5,120 nucleotides of DNA from Pseudomonadota bacterium (GCA_003242525.1 QGUU01000226.1:1-5120), one strand, 5' to 3'; positions 1 to 5,101 are shown, numbered from the stretch's first letter. The notes: generated from the letters alone by a model not told the origin. Numbers and translations: made by a program.

Positions 1-489
1 TGCGCTTTACGCGTAATGGGGTGGGTGTCTCTGAAGCCCGAGCCACCCCGGCTGCGGACATTGATGGCCGTTGCAATGGTGCCCCGCCAGTTCCCGACCG
101 GTATGATCTCGGCCCGGGTCCGTGACCGCCGCTATCTGCTCTTCATCTGCGCTGCAGTCGGCCTTGCCGGCGCGGTCTTCATGCCGCATCTGGCGCAGAA
201 CTGGCATCTTATGGGCCTGCTGCTGTTCCTGTGGGGCGGAGTGGTGGCAGCCATGTACACGGTGGGGCTCGCCCATCTCGGCTCGCAGCTCTCGGGACAT
301 GAGCTCGCCTCCGCCAACGCCGCCTTCGTGCTGTGCTACGGTATCGGAATGGTGCTTGGCCCGCAGGCGATCGGCATCGGCATGGATGTGTTCGGGCCGA
401 ACGGCTTTGGCTGGTCGCTGGCCTTGTTCTTCGGCGCCTACATGGCTCTCGCGGCGGGCCGTCTGGCCCTGAGACACCGGGAGCGATGA
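1..489 (+). CDS. MFS transporter, C-terminal part (left edge missing, possibly frameshifted)
   Basis: This is the C-terminal end of an inner-membrane major facilitator superfamily transporter; the substrate cannot be told. The frame is open from the left edge to TGA at 487-489. Four hydrophobic segments are visible, at about nt 133-186, 202-282, 313-396 and 409-471, consistent with the last helices of a 12-helix protein. The stretch QFPTGMISARVRDRRYL (from nt 88) resembles the cytoplasmic loop motif G-x3-D-R-x-(G)-R-R, but with Ala for the usual Asp and one extra residue. The text around SANAAFVLCYGIGMVLGP resembles YcaD-like MFS proteins. Before nt 60 the protein-like sequence moves between frames: ALYA in frame 2, NGVGVSEARAT in frame 3, then TLMAVAMV in frame 1. 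The ATG at 16 is therefore unlikely to be a real start; the gene is either cut by the window edge or broken. The family call is fairly sure, intactness is not. Confidence 0.6.
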   Translation, partial: CALRVMGWVSLKPEPPRLRTLMAVAMVPRQFPTGMISARVRDRRYLLFICAAVGLAGAVFMPHLAQNWHLMGLLLFLWGGVVAAMYTVGLAHLGSQLSGHELASANAAFVLCYGIGMVLGPQAIGIGMDVFGPNGFGWSLALFFGAYMALAAGRLALRHRER

Positions 490-498
490 AGCGCAGGC

Positions 499-526
499 TT
501 GCATTTCCCGGGACATGCTGTATACC
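499..526 (+). promoter_or_regulatory. candidate sigma-70-type promoter of the rpsF operon
   Basis: TTGCAT (499-504) is followed after 16 bases by TATACC (521-526), a reasonable -35/-10 pair for an alphaproteobacterial housekeeping promoter. It starts just after the transporter stop codon and would give a leader of about 225 bases before rpsF. It is inferred from sequence likeness only. Confidence 0.45.
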
Positions 527-559
527 CGCGCGCAATCTGCCGGTCCCGACCGGGGGCTG

Positions 560-582
560 AACGGAGGGCCGAAGGCCGTTTT
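560..582 (+). terminator. weak hairpin followed by a short T run
   Basis: AACGG (560-564) pairs with CCGTT (576-580), with CC/GG pairing inside around a GAA loop and an unpaired AGGG on the 5' side; four T follow from 579. It could end upstream transcription, or be part of the rpsF leader if the promoter at 499-526 is used. A second small hairpin, CCGGT/ACCGG, lies just before it at 540-553. Neither is strong. Confidence 0.22.
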
Positions 583-661
583 CCCTGAAAACCGAGCTTT
601 CGTTGCGACGCCAAAAGGCGCCCGCCTCCCGTGTCTCCGCTCTCGACCGTCTCGTCATGCT

Positions 662-751
662 CCTTTCTTCTCCTTGAGGCTTCCAGCCTCCCAGGATCAG
701 AGAAGTTGCAGAGGCTCTAGCCGCCGGGACCGGGAGAGAAACGAAGAAAGG
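662..751 (+). promoter_or_regulatory. rpsF leader with possible Shine-Dalgarno-sequestering helix
   Basis: CCTTTCTTC (662-670) is perfectly complementary over 9 bases to GAAGAAAGG (743-751), which contains the rpsF Shine-Dalgarno sequence AAAGG. Between them, AGCCTC (685-690) can pair either with GAGGCT at 676-681 (6-bp stem, 3-base loop) or with a second GAGGCT at 711-716, so the two stems exclude each other. An ACCGG at 729-733 lies on the 3' side. In many bacteria the S6:S18 complex represses its own mRNA through a leader motif with a conserved unpaired CCG mimicking its 16S site; this leader may do the same, but I cannot fold or align it here. The 490-661 part of the gap shows nothing else beyond the promoter and small hairpins listed. 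Confidence 0.4.
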
Positions 752-758
752 CAAGAGA

Positions 759-1175
759 ATGGCTCTTTACGAACATGTGTTCCTTGCCCGGCAGGATCTG
801 TCGCAGCAGCAGGTCGATGAGCTCGTTGAACGTTTCAAGGGCGTCATCACCGAAGCAGGCGGCTCCGTTGGCCGGGTCGAGAACTGGGGGCTGAAGTCCC
901 TCACCTACCGGATCAAGAAGAACCGGAAAGCCTATTTTACCCTGATGGACCTTACCTGCCCGCCTGCCGCCCTTGCGGAGATGGAGCGCCAGATGAGCCT
1001 TTCGGAAGACGTGCTGCGCTTCCTTACCATCAAGGTCGACAAGCACGAGGATGGCCCCTCGGCGATGATGCAGAAGCGCGAAGAGCGCTCCGACCGCAGC
1101 TTTGGCGACCGCGACCGCGGTCCGCGCAGCGACCGTGCCCCTCGCCGGACGCGAGATGGTGAAGGAGAAGAATAA
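759..1175 (+). CDS. rpsF: 30S ribosomal protein S6
   Basis: S6 pairs with S18 and binds the central domain of 16S rRNA in the 30S platform. The 138-residue product has the typical start [15 protein letters not shown], the conserved [18 protein letters not shown] block (residues 43-60), and the last core strand near LRFLTIKVD (86-94). The core ends around residue 95; residues 104-138 are a charged, probably disordered tail rich in Arg, Asp and Glu, ending GEGEE. Such tails are common in alphaproteobacterial S6, and the E. coli tail is extended with glutamates by RimK; whether that happens here is unknown. The start is supported by AAAGG (747-751) seven bases upstream. The stop TAA shares its last A with the rpsR start codon, so the two genes are probably translationally coupled and made in equal amounts. 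Confidence 0.97.
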   Translation: MALYEHVFLARQDLSQQQVDELVERFKGVITEAGGSVGRVENWGLKSLTYRIKKNRKAYFTLMDLTCPPAALAEMERQMSLSEDVLRFLTIKVDKHEDGPSAMMQKREERSDRSFGDRDRGPRSDRAPRRTRDGEGEE

Positions 1176-1423
1176 TGGTCGACATCAACCAGATTCCGAC
1201 CCGCCGTCCCTTCCACCGCCGGCGCAAGACCTGCCCGTTCTCGGGCGCCAATGCGCCACGGATCGACTACAAGGACGTGCGCCTTTTGCAGCGCTACATT
1301 TCCGAGCGTGGCAAGATCGTGCCCTCGCGCATCACAGCCGTGAGCCAGAAGAAGCAGCGTGAACTCGCCAAGGCGATCAAGCGTGCCCGCTTCCTCGGCC
1401 TGCTGCCCTACGTGGTGCGGTAA
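1175..1423 (+). CDS. rpsR: 30S ribosomal protein S18
   Basis: S18 forms a heterodimer with S6 on the 30S platform and contacts 16S rRNA. The 82-residue product contains the S18 signature region [18 protein letters not shown] followed by IVPSRIT (residues 30-54), a basic N-terminal segment [15 protein letters not shown] (10-24), and the usual ending [13 protein letters not shown]. Only one cysteine (Cys20) is present, so this is not a zinc-binding CxxC form. The start overlaps the rpsF stop in the string TAATG; GAAGGAG (1161-1167), inside the end of rpsF, lies seven bases before the ATG. Length and sequence are normal for the family. Confidence 0.98.
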   Translation: MVDINQIPTRRPFHRRRKTCPFSGANAPRIDYKDVRLLQRYISERGKIVPSRITAVSQKKQRELAKAIKRARFLGLLPYVVR

Positions 1424-1433
1424 GGAAGTTTCG

Positions 1434-1455
1434 GACGGGCGGCTCGCCGCCCGTC
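1434..1455 (+). other. strong GC-rich hairpin after rpsR (attenuator or processing site)
   Basis: GACGGGCGG (1434-1442) pairs perfectly with CCGCCCGTC (1447-1455) across a CTCG loop. It begins 10 bases after the rpsR stop. The following bases, TCCTCCTGC, are pyrimidine-rich but not a true T run, so it is at most a partial terminator. It could reduce read-through into rplI, or act as a stabilising or cleavage structure separating the rpsF-rpsR part of the message. Confidence 0.5.
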
Positions 1456-1468
1456 TCCTCCTGCGGCG

Positions 1469-1480
1469 GTCGGCGCCGAC
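1469..1480. repeat. perfect 12-base palindrome in the rpsR-rplI spacer
   Basis: GTCGGCGCCGAC reads the same on both strands. In RNA it would form only a small stem; on DNA it could be a dimeric protein site. No known operator is recognised. Confidence 0.4.
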
Positions 1481-1502
1481 AGGGAAACTGGAAATCCGAG
1501 TT

Positions 1503-1522
1503 GAGGCGGCAATTGCCGCTTC
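1503..1522. repeat. inverted repeat in the rpsR-rplI spacer
   Basis: GAGGCGGC (1503-1510) pairs with GCCGCTTC (1515-1522), with one G-U pair, around an AATT loop; the inner 14 bases (1506-1519) are a perfect palindrome. It is the third inverted repeat within 90 bases after rpsR. No T run follows. Its role is unknown. Confidence 0.45.
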
Positions 1523-1537
1523 TAACTGCCACCGGGC

Positions 1538-1618
1538 AGGACAGCGACCCAGGTTACAGAGCCGCTTTGCTTCCTGTCCTTCGAATTTGATTCAACCGCT
1601 TGCGGTTCTGAAAGGACA
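1538..1618 (+). promoter_or_regulatory. rplI leader with two mutually exclusive pairings, one covering the ribosome binding site
   Basis: CTGTCCTT (1574-1581) can pair with AGGACAG upstream (1538-1544, 7 bp) or, through TGTCCTT (1575-1581), with AAGGACA downstream (1612-1618, 7 bp). The second choice buries AAAGGA (1611-1616), the Shine-Dalgarno sequence seven bases before the rplI ATG. A small hairpin AACCG-CTTG-CGGTT (1594-1607) sits inside that second helix. This is the layout of a two-state translational switch, but it is read by eye and 7-base matches can arise by chance. Confidence 0.38.
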
Positions 1619-1623
1619 AAACG

Positions 1624-2214
1624 ATGGAAGTCATTCTACTCGAACGAATTTCCCGCCTTGGCCAGATGGGCGACGTCGTCAGGGTCAAGGACGGCTTTGC
1701 CCGCAACTTCCTGCTGCCGAAGGGCAAGGCGCTGCGCGCCAACGAAGCCAACAAGAAGAAGTTCGAAGCCCAGCGCGCGCAGCTCGAGGCACGCAACCTC
1801 GAGCGCAAGAGCGAAGCTGAGAAGATCGCCGAACTGCTCGACGGAAAGAGCTTCGTGGTGGTGCGCTCGGCAGGAGAGACCGGCCAGCTCTACGGCTCGG
1901 TTTCGACCCGCGACATTGCCGACCTGCTGTCGGACGAAGGTTTCTCGGTGGCGCGCAACCAGGTCCTGCTCAATCACCCGATCAAGACCATCGGCCTGGC
2001 AAACGTGGCCATCGCCCTGCATCCGGAGGTCGAAGTCACGGTCACGCTGAACGTCGCGCGTTCTCCTGAGGAGGCTGAGCGGCAGGCCAGAGGCGAGACG
2101 TTGACGACGGCCGAAGCCATCTATGGTGAGGACATCAACGACAATGCGCGTCCCGAAAACTTCTTCGATCCGGATGCCGAGTTCGAGGCCGAGGCCGAGG
2201 CCGAGGAGGAATAA
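1624..2214 (+). CDS. rplI: 50S ribosomal protein L9
   Basis: L9 binds 23S rRNA near the base of the L1 stalk with its N-terminal domain and reaches out along the ribosome surface. The product has the L9 signature [20 protein letters not shown] (residues 13-32), a long charged connecting helix (about 41-75) and the C-terminal domain (about 76-148). At 196 residues it is longer than the ~149-residue E. coli protein. The extra residues 149-196 form an acidic tail ending in an [12 protein letters not shown] run, as is usual in Rhizobiales. The start is supported by AAAGGA (1611-1616) with a seven-base spacing. It is separated from rpsR by 200 bases, and no gene is seen in that gap. Transcription ends at the hairpin at 2293-2320. 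Confidence 0.98.
   Translation: MEVILLERISRLGQMGDVVRVKDGFARNFLLPKGKALRANEANKKKFEAQRAQLEARNLERKSEAEKIAELLDGKSFVVVRSAGETGQLYGSVSTRDIADLLSDEGFSVARNQVLLNHPIKTIGLANVAIALHPEVEVTVTLNVARSPEEAERQARGETLTTAEAIYGEDINDNARPENFFDPDAEFEAEAEAEEE
2185..2202 (+). repeat. three GAGGCC hexamers at the 3' end of rplI
   Basis: Three tandem GAGGCC units encode Glu-Ala repeats in the acidic L9 tail and are followed by a partial unit (GAGG). Being in multiples of six, gain or loss of a unit would lengthen or shorten the tail without breaking the frame. Confidence 0.7.
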
Positions 2215-2292
2215 AGACCTCCAGGTCGGCCATTTTCGCAGCCGCGGACGCTCGAATCACGGCTCTCATTCCCTTTAGGTTATCTGGACCAA

Positions 2293-2320
2293 AAGCCGGG
2301 CACCCCTGCCCGGCTTATTT
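2293..2320 (+). terminator. intrinsic terminator of the rpsF-rpsR-rplI operon
   Basis: AAGCCGGGCA (2293-2302) and TGCCCGGCTT (2307-2316) form a perfect 10-bp stem with a CCCC loop, followed by ATTTG. It lies about 80 bases after the rplI stop and before the next gene on the same strand. The T run is short, as is common in GC-rich bacteria. A smaller hairpin, GACC/GGTC at 2216-2227, directly follows the rplI stop. Confidence 0.85.
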
Positions 2321-2329
2321 GTACCTGAT

Positions 2330-2354
2330 GGAACTTTGCAACCGCTCATGTTTT
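2330..2354 (+). promoter_or_regulatory. possible general-stress (EcfG/RpoE2-type) promoter of the Cfa-type gene
   Basis: GGAAC (2330-2334) is followed after 18 bases by TT (2353-2354). The consensus for the alphaproteobacterial general stress sigma factor is GGAAC, 16-17 bases, then CGTT, which places TT 18-19 bases after GGAAC. The -35 half is perfect but the CG of the -10 half is TT here, so it is a partial match. It lies just after the terminator and would give a ~50-base leader. Confidence 0.3.
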
Positions 2355-2409
2355 GAGGCAGGATCGTGGCAGCGGGTCGCCATAGTGCACTTTTCCCGAG
2401 GGCATTACG

Positions 2410-3735
2410 ATGAACATCTTCCTGCAACGCATCGCCGATCGCATTATCCGCGTGGGAAATCTCGCAATCACGGGACCGGACGGAACGACGAGCAATTTCG
2501 GCGATGGCAGCGGTGAAAAGGTACACCTCGTCATTCATACGCGCCGGGCGGAGCGGGCCATCACGCTTCACCCCTCGCTGGCGATTCCCGAAGCCTATAT
2601 GGAGCAGGAACTGGATTTCGTCGAAGGTGACGTGCTTTCCTTCCTGCACCTCATCTATACCAATACCGGCATTTCCTGGGCTGAATCGACCTGGGGCAGG
2701 ATGCTCAATTGGCTACGCCTGAAGGCGCGACCGCTCCAGCAGTGGAACACCGAGCGGCGCGCGCGGCGCAACATCCAGCGTCATTACGATCTGTCGGGTG
2801 ACCTCTATCGACTCTTCCTCGACGACGACATGCAGTATTCCTGCGCCTATTTTGAACGCCCGAACATGACGCTGGAGGAGGCGCAGCTTGCGAAAAAGCG
2901 GCACATCGCCGCCAAGCTCAGGATCATGCCGGGCCAGACTGTACTCGACATCGGCTCGGGTTGGGGCGGCCTCGGCCTCTACATAGCCAAAACGTTCGAG
3001 ACCGACGTTCTGGGCGTTACTCTTTCGACCGAGCAGCACCAGGTGTCGACCGAGCGCGCCCACGCCGCCGGACTGGAGCAGAATGTGCATTTCGAGCTGC
3101 GCGATTACCGCGACCTCTCGGAGCGCTTTGATCGCATCGTCTCGGTGGGAATGTTCGAGCACGTCGGGGTCACCCACTACAAGACCTTCTTTGACAAGTG
3201 CGCCCAACTGCTCAAGCCAGACGGCGTGATGCTGCTGCACACCATCGGCCGTGTCGGACCGCCGACCACGACCAATGCCTTCATTCGCAAGCATATCTTC
3301 CCGGGCGGCTATATCCCCGCGCTCTCGGAGATCATGCCGCATATCGAAAGATCCGGCCTGATGGTGACGGACGTCGAAGTGTTGCGGCTTCACTATGCCG
3401 AGACACTCAAAGCCTGGCGCGAACGCTTCATGGCCAATCGCGACAAGGTGAAGGAAATCTACGACGAGCGCTTCTGTCGCATGTGGGAATTCTACCTTGC
3501 GGGCTCTGAAGCCTCGTTCCGCTGGCAGGATCTGGTCAATTTCCAGCTCCAGCTAACCCGCAGGAACGACATTCTTCCCATGACGCGCGACTATATCGGC
3601 AAGAGCGAGAAGGCGATCGCCATGCACGAAATGGGCCACCAACCCGACCGGCTGATAGCGAAACCTGAAGTCGCCTCTGATGGGCGTCAGGCCGACAAGC
3701 AGCCGCGGCGCAGGAAGGTTTCCGGAAAGGGATAG
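2410..3735 (+). CDS. cfa: cyclopropane-fatty-acyl-phospholipid synthase (Cfa/CmaA family)
   Basis: The enzyme transfers a methylene group from S-adenosylmethionine to cis double bonds of membrane phospholipid acyl chains, giving cyclopropane fatty acids; it acts on the inner face of the membrane. The 441-residue protein has an N-terminal lipid-binding-type domain (about 1-110), then HYDLSGDLYRLFL (125-137), the SAM-binding loop VLDIGSGWGG (178-187), SVGMFEHVG (245-253) and HIFPGGYIP (295-303). Residues matching the bicarbonate-binding active site of E. coli Cfa and mycobacterial CmaA1 are all present: Cys145, Glu250, His277, Ile279 and Tyr362. The last ~30 residues are a basic tail. The start is supported by GAGGG (2398-2402), seven bases before the ATG. 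A terminator separates it from rplI. Related SAM-dependent fatty acid modifications cannot be excluded, since alphaproteobacteria often carry several paralogues. Confidence 0.93.
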   Translation: MNIFLQRIADRIIRVGNLAITGPDGTTSNFGDGSGEKVHLVIHTRRAERAITLHPSLAIPEAYMEQELDFVEGDVLSFLHLIYTNTGISWAESTWGRMLNWLRLKARPLQQWNTERRARRNIQRHYDLSGDLYRLFLDDDMQYSCAYFERPNMTLEEAQLAKKRHIAAKLRIMPGQTVLDIGSGWGGLGLYIAKTFETDVLGVTLSTEQHQVSTERAHAAGLEQNVHFELRDYRDLSERFDRIVSVGMFEHVGVTHYKTFFDKCAQLLKPDGVMLLHTIGRVGPPTTTNAFIRKHIFPGGYIPALSEIMPHIERSGLMVTDVEVLRLHYAETLKAWRERFMANRDKVKEIYDERFCRMWEFYLAGSEASFRWQDLVNFQLQLTRRNDILPMTRDYIGKSEKAIAMHEMGHQPDRLIAKPEVASDGRQADKQPRRRKVSGKG

Positions 3736-3770
3736 GCTGGCACTTGCCATCGGCGGCGACCAAAAGGAAT

Positions 3771-3798
3771 AAGGGTTCCGTCGTTTCGCGGAATCCTT
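3771..3798 (+). terminator. hairpin after the Cfa-type gene, possible weak terminator
   Basis: AAGGGTTCCG (3771-3780) pairs with CGGAATCCTT (3789-3798) over 10 bp with one G-U pair and an 8-base loop. It lies 35 bases after the stop codon. No T run follows, so it may protect the 3' end or only slow transcription, and read-through to the next gene is likely. Confidence 0.35.
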
Positions 3799-3800
3799 GA

Positions 3801-3920
3801 ATGTCCTGCCTGACCTACGCCGCCCCGTTCACCGAGATTAGCCGGGATCTGATCGGCTTCGCGCTCGGTTCGAAGGGGCAGGCATCATTTCCTCTCGCGC
3901 TGCGCGGAGTTGAACCGTGA
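3801..3920 (+). CDS. doubtful 39-residue ORF overlapping the Rsm22-like gene start
   Basis: ATG at 3801 opens a frame of 39 codons ending at TGA 3918-3920. Its stop overlaps the GTG start of the next gene in the string GTGA, the arrangement typical of translationally coupled genes. The product begins MSCLTYAAPF and matches no family I recognise; it has no clear membrane segment or motif. The only upstream ribosome-binding-like string is GGAA about seven bases before the ATG, which is weak. In GC-rich DNA, frames of this size often arise by chance, so it may be no gene at all. Confidence 0.22.
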   Translation: MSCLTYAAPFTEISRDLIGFALGSKGQASFPLALRGVEP

Positions 3921-4906
3921 ATCTGCCCGCGCCGCTTCGCCAGGCGATCGATCGAGCATTGGAAAGAACGCCCCTGCCGGCGTTGCGGCAGGCGGCAAGT
4001 ACGCTCTCCGAACGCTACCGCGGCGAAGTGCGCGACGGCCGCCTTCACATGGCCGATGACCTCGCCGTGAAGGCCTATCTTGCACAGCGCATGCCTGCGA
4101 CCTATGCCGCCATCCGCGCCAGCCTTGGCGCACTGGCCGAGGCAAGACCGGACTTCCGCCCCAAAACCCTGCTCGACATTGGAGCCGGACCCGGCACGGC
4201 GCTGTGGGCCGTGGCCGATCTATGGCCAGGATTGGAGCAGGCAGTGCTGATCGAAGCCAGCGATGCTGCGCGCGCTACGGGCCGGGCGCTGGCGCAGGAC
4301 TCCCTCAACATTCGTACCGACTGGGTGAAGGGCGACGCCACCCGCGGCCTGCCCACTTCGAAGCCGGCCGACCTCGTCACCATGGCCTATGTGCTGGACG
4401 AACTTGCCCCCTCGGAAGTTGCCCCACTGATCGACAGGATCTGGGCCGTGGCCGCGGATGCGGTGCTGATCGTCGAGCCCGGCACACCGGCAGGCTGGCG
4501 GCGCATCCTGGCCGCCCGCATGCAATTGATCAAATATGGCGCCCAGGTGGTCGCCCCCTGCCCGCACGATCTTCCGTGCCGGCTCGAGGGGTCTGATTGG
4601 TGCCACTTTTCCCGCCGCGTTGCGCGCTCGCGGCTGCATCGGCTGACCAAGGATGCGGACGTTCCATGGGAGGACGAAAAATTCGCATATCTGGCCGTTT
4701 CGCGACACTCCCGCGATGCTACCCGCAATCCGCGCGTTCTGGCGCCGCCGCGAGCCGGCTCCGGAAAGGTTTCGTTGAAGCTTTGCCAGCCGGATGGCCG
4801 AGCCGCCGAGCAGCTGTTCACCAAGCGCAATGGCGAGGGATACAAAATCGCGCGGCGGGCCGGATGGGGCGATTCGCTACAGCTCGACGCAGATTTGTGT
4901 TCTTGA
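3917..4906 (+). CDS. Rsm22/METTL17-like small ribosomal subunit assembly factor (methyltransferase fold)
   Basis: The 329-residue protein resembles the Rsm22 family, whose yeast (Rsm22) and human (METTL17) members act in assembly of the mitochondrial small subunit. It has a class I methyltransferase fold: SAM-type loop TLLDIGAGPGTALWA (84-98), VTMAYVLDEL (154-163) and LIVEPGTPAGW (184-194). The family hallmark follows: CPHDLPC and DWCHFSRRV, then EDEKFAYLAVSR (252-263). Cys215, Cys221, Cys229 and Cys290 have the C-x5-C-x7-C plus distal Cys pattern that holds a 4Fe-4S cluster in METTL17. Methyl transfer has not been clearly shown for this family, so an assembly role is the safer reading. GTG is chosen as the start because GGAG (3906-3909) lies seven bases upstream and the protein then begins as a full-length family member. 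Its presence beside ribosomal protein genes fits the role. Confidence 0.88.
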   Translation: MNLPAPLRQAIDRALERTPLPALRQAASTLSERYRGEVRDGRLHMADDLAVKAYLAQRMPATYAAIRASLGALAEARPDFRPKTLLDIGAGPGTALWAVADLWPGLEQAVLIEASDAARATGRALAQDSLNIRTDWVKGDATRGLPTSKPADLVTMAYVLDELAPSEVAPLIDRIWAVAADAVLIVEPGTPAGWRRILAARMQLIKYGAQVVAPCPHDLPCRLEGSDWCHFSRRVARSRLHRLTKDADVPWEDEKFAYLAVSRHSRDATRNPRVLAPPRAGSGKVSLKLCQPDGRAAEQLFTKRNGEGYKIARRAGWGDSLQLDADLCS

Positions 4907-4930
4907 TATGTTCACGGCATTGAGTATGTT
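4903..4930 (+). promoter_or_regulatory. candidate promoter for the gene starting at 5102
   Basis: TTGATA (4903-4908) and TATGTT (4925-4930) are spaced by 16 bases, a fair sigma-70-type match. The -35 overlaps the stop codon of the Rsm22-like gene. Transcription from here would give a leader of about 165 bases before 5102. Confidence 0.42.
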
Positions 4931-4937
4931 GGCTGGG

Positions 4938-5065
4938 GAGTCAACCGGAATCGCACAAGGAGAATAATGTCCTGTGGACGACGGGGCTCGCCTGTGAATC
5001 GCGGGAAGGATCGACATCCCGTTAGCTGCTGTTGCAGATAAGTCAGTACCGGGCGCCATCGACTC
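4938..5065. promoter_or_regulatory. cluster of GANTC (CcrM methylation) sites
   Basis: Four GANTC sites lie in 128 bases: 4938-4942 (GAGTC), 4948-4952 (GAATC), 4996-5000 (GAATC) and 5061-5065 (GACTC); a fifth (GATTC, 4871-4875) is just upstream. I counted only nine others in the whole window. GANTC is the target of the cell-cycle methyltransferase CcrM in alphaproteobacteria, and methylation state at promoters can control transcription with GcrA. The sequences are certain; the regulatory role is inferred. Confidence 0.45.
4967..5041 (+). CDS. possible 24-residue Cys-rich leader ORF
   Basis: ATG 4967 opens 24 codons ending at TAA 5039-5041, preceded by a full AAGGAG (4957-4962) four bases before the start. 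This is a better Shine-Dalgarno match than that of the next gene, though the spacing is short. The product, MSCGRRGSPVNRGKDRHPV then SCCCR, has four Cys, three in a row at the end. It could be a leader peptide for the gene at 5102, which is in the same frame, or a chance ORF. It belongs to no family I recognise. Confidence 0.25.
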   Translation: MSCGRRGSPVNRGKDRHPVSCCCR

Positions 5066-5101
5066 TGATAGCCACGATCCCGGCAAGGACGAAGAAGGGC
5101 A

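Noticed and set aside
657..677. Six-codon ORF (MLLSSP) in the rpsF leader as a leader peptide
   Set aside because: It has no Shine-Dalgarno sequence upstream and is too short to judge, although its stop touches the hairpin at 676-690.
209..754. Open frame of 181 codons on the - strand across the transporter end and rpsF leader
   Set aside because: Its Arg/Pro/Ser-rich product has no recognisable domain, and it runs across a region better explained by the operon promoter and leader.
515..820. Frame of 101 codons on the + strand running into rpsF
   Set aside because: It overlaps the start of rpsF in another frame, has no ribosome binding site, and its composition is not protein-like.
1434..1522. 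Clustered inverted repeats as a mobile element or REP-type repeat
   Set aside because: The repeats differ from one another, no target duplication or transposase is seen, and no second copy occurs in the window.
1501..1528. TTGAGG ... TAACTG as a separate rplI promoter
   Set aside because: The -10 match is poor and overlaps the inverted repeat at 1503-1522.
1359..1820. Frame of 153 codons spanning the end of rpsR, the spacer and the start of rplI
   Set aside because: It is out of frame with both ribosomal protein genes and crosses the hairpins and the rplI ribosome binding site.
2713..3393. Long open frame on the - strand (226 codons)
   Set aside because: It lies wholly inside the Cfa-type gene, whose motifs and catalytic residues are clear on the + strand; long antisense frames are expected in GC-rich coding DNA.
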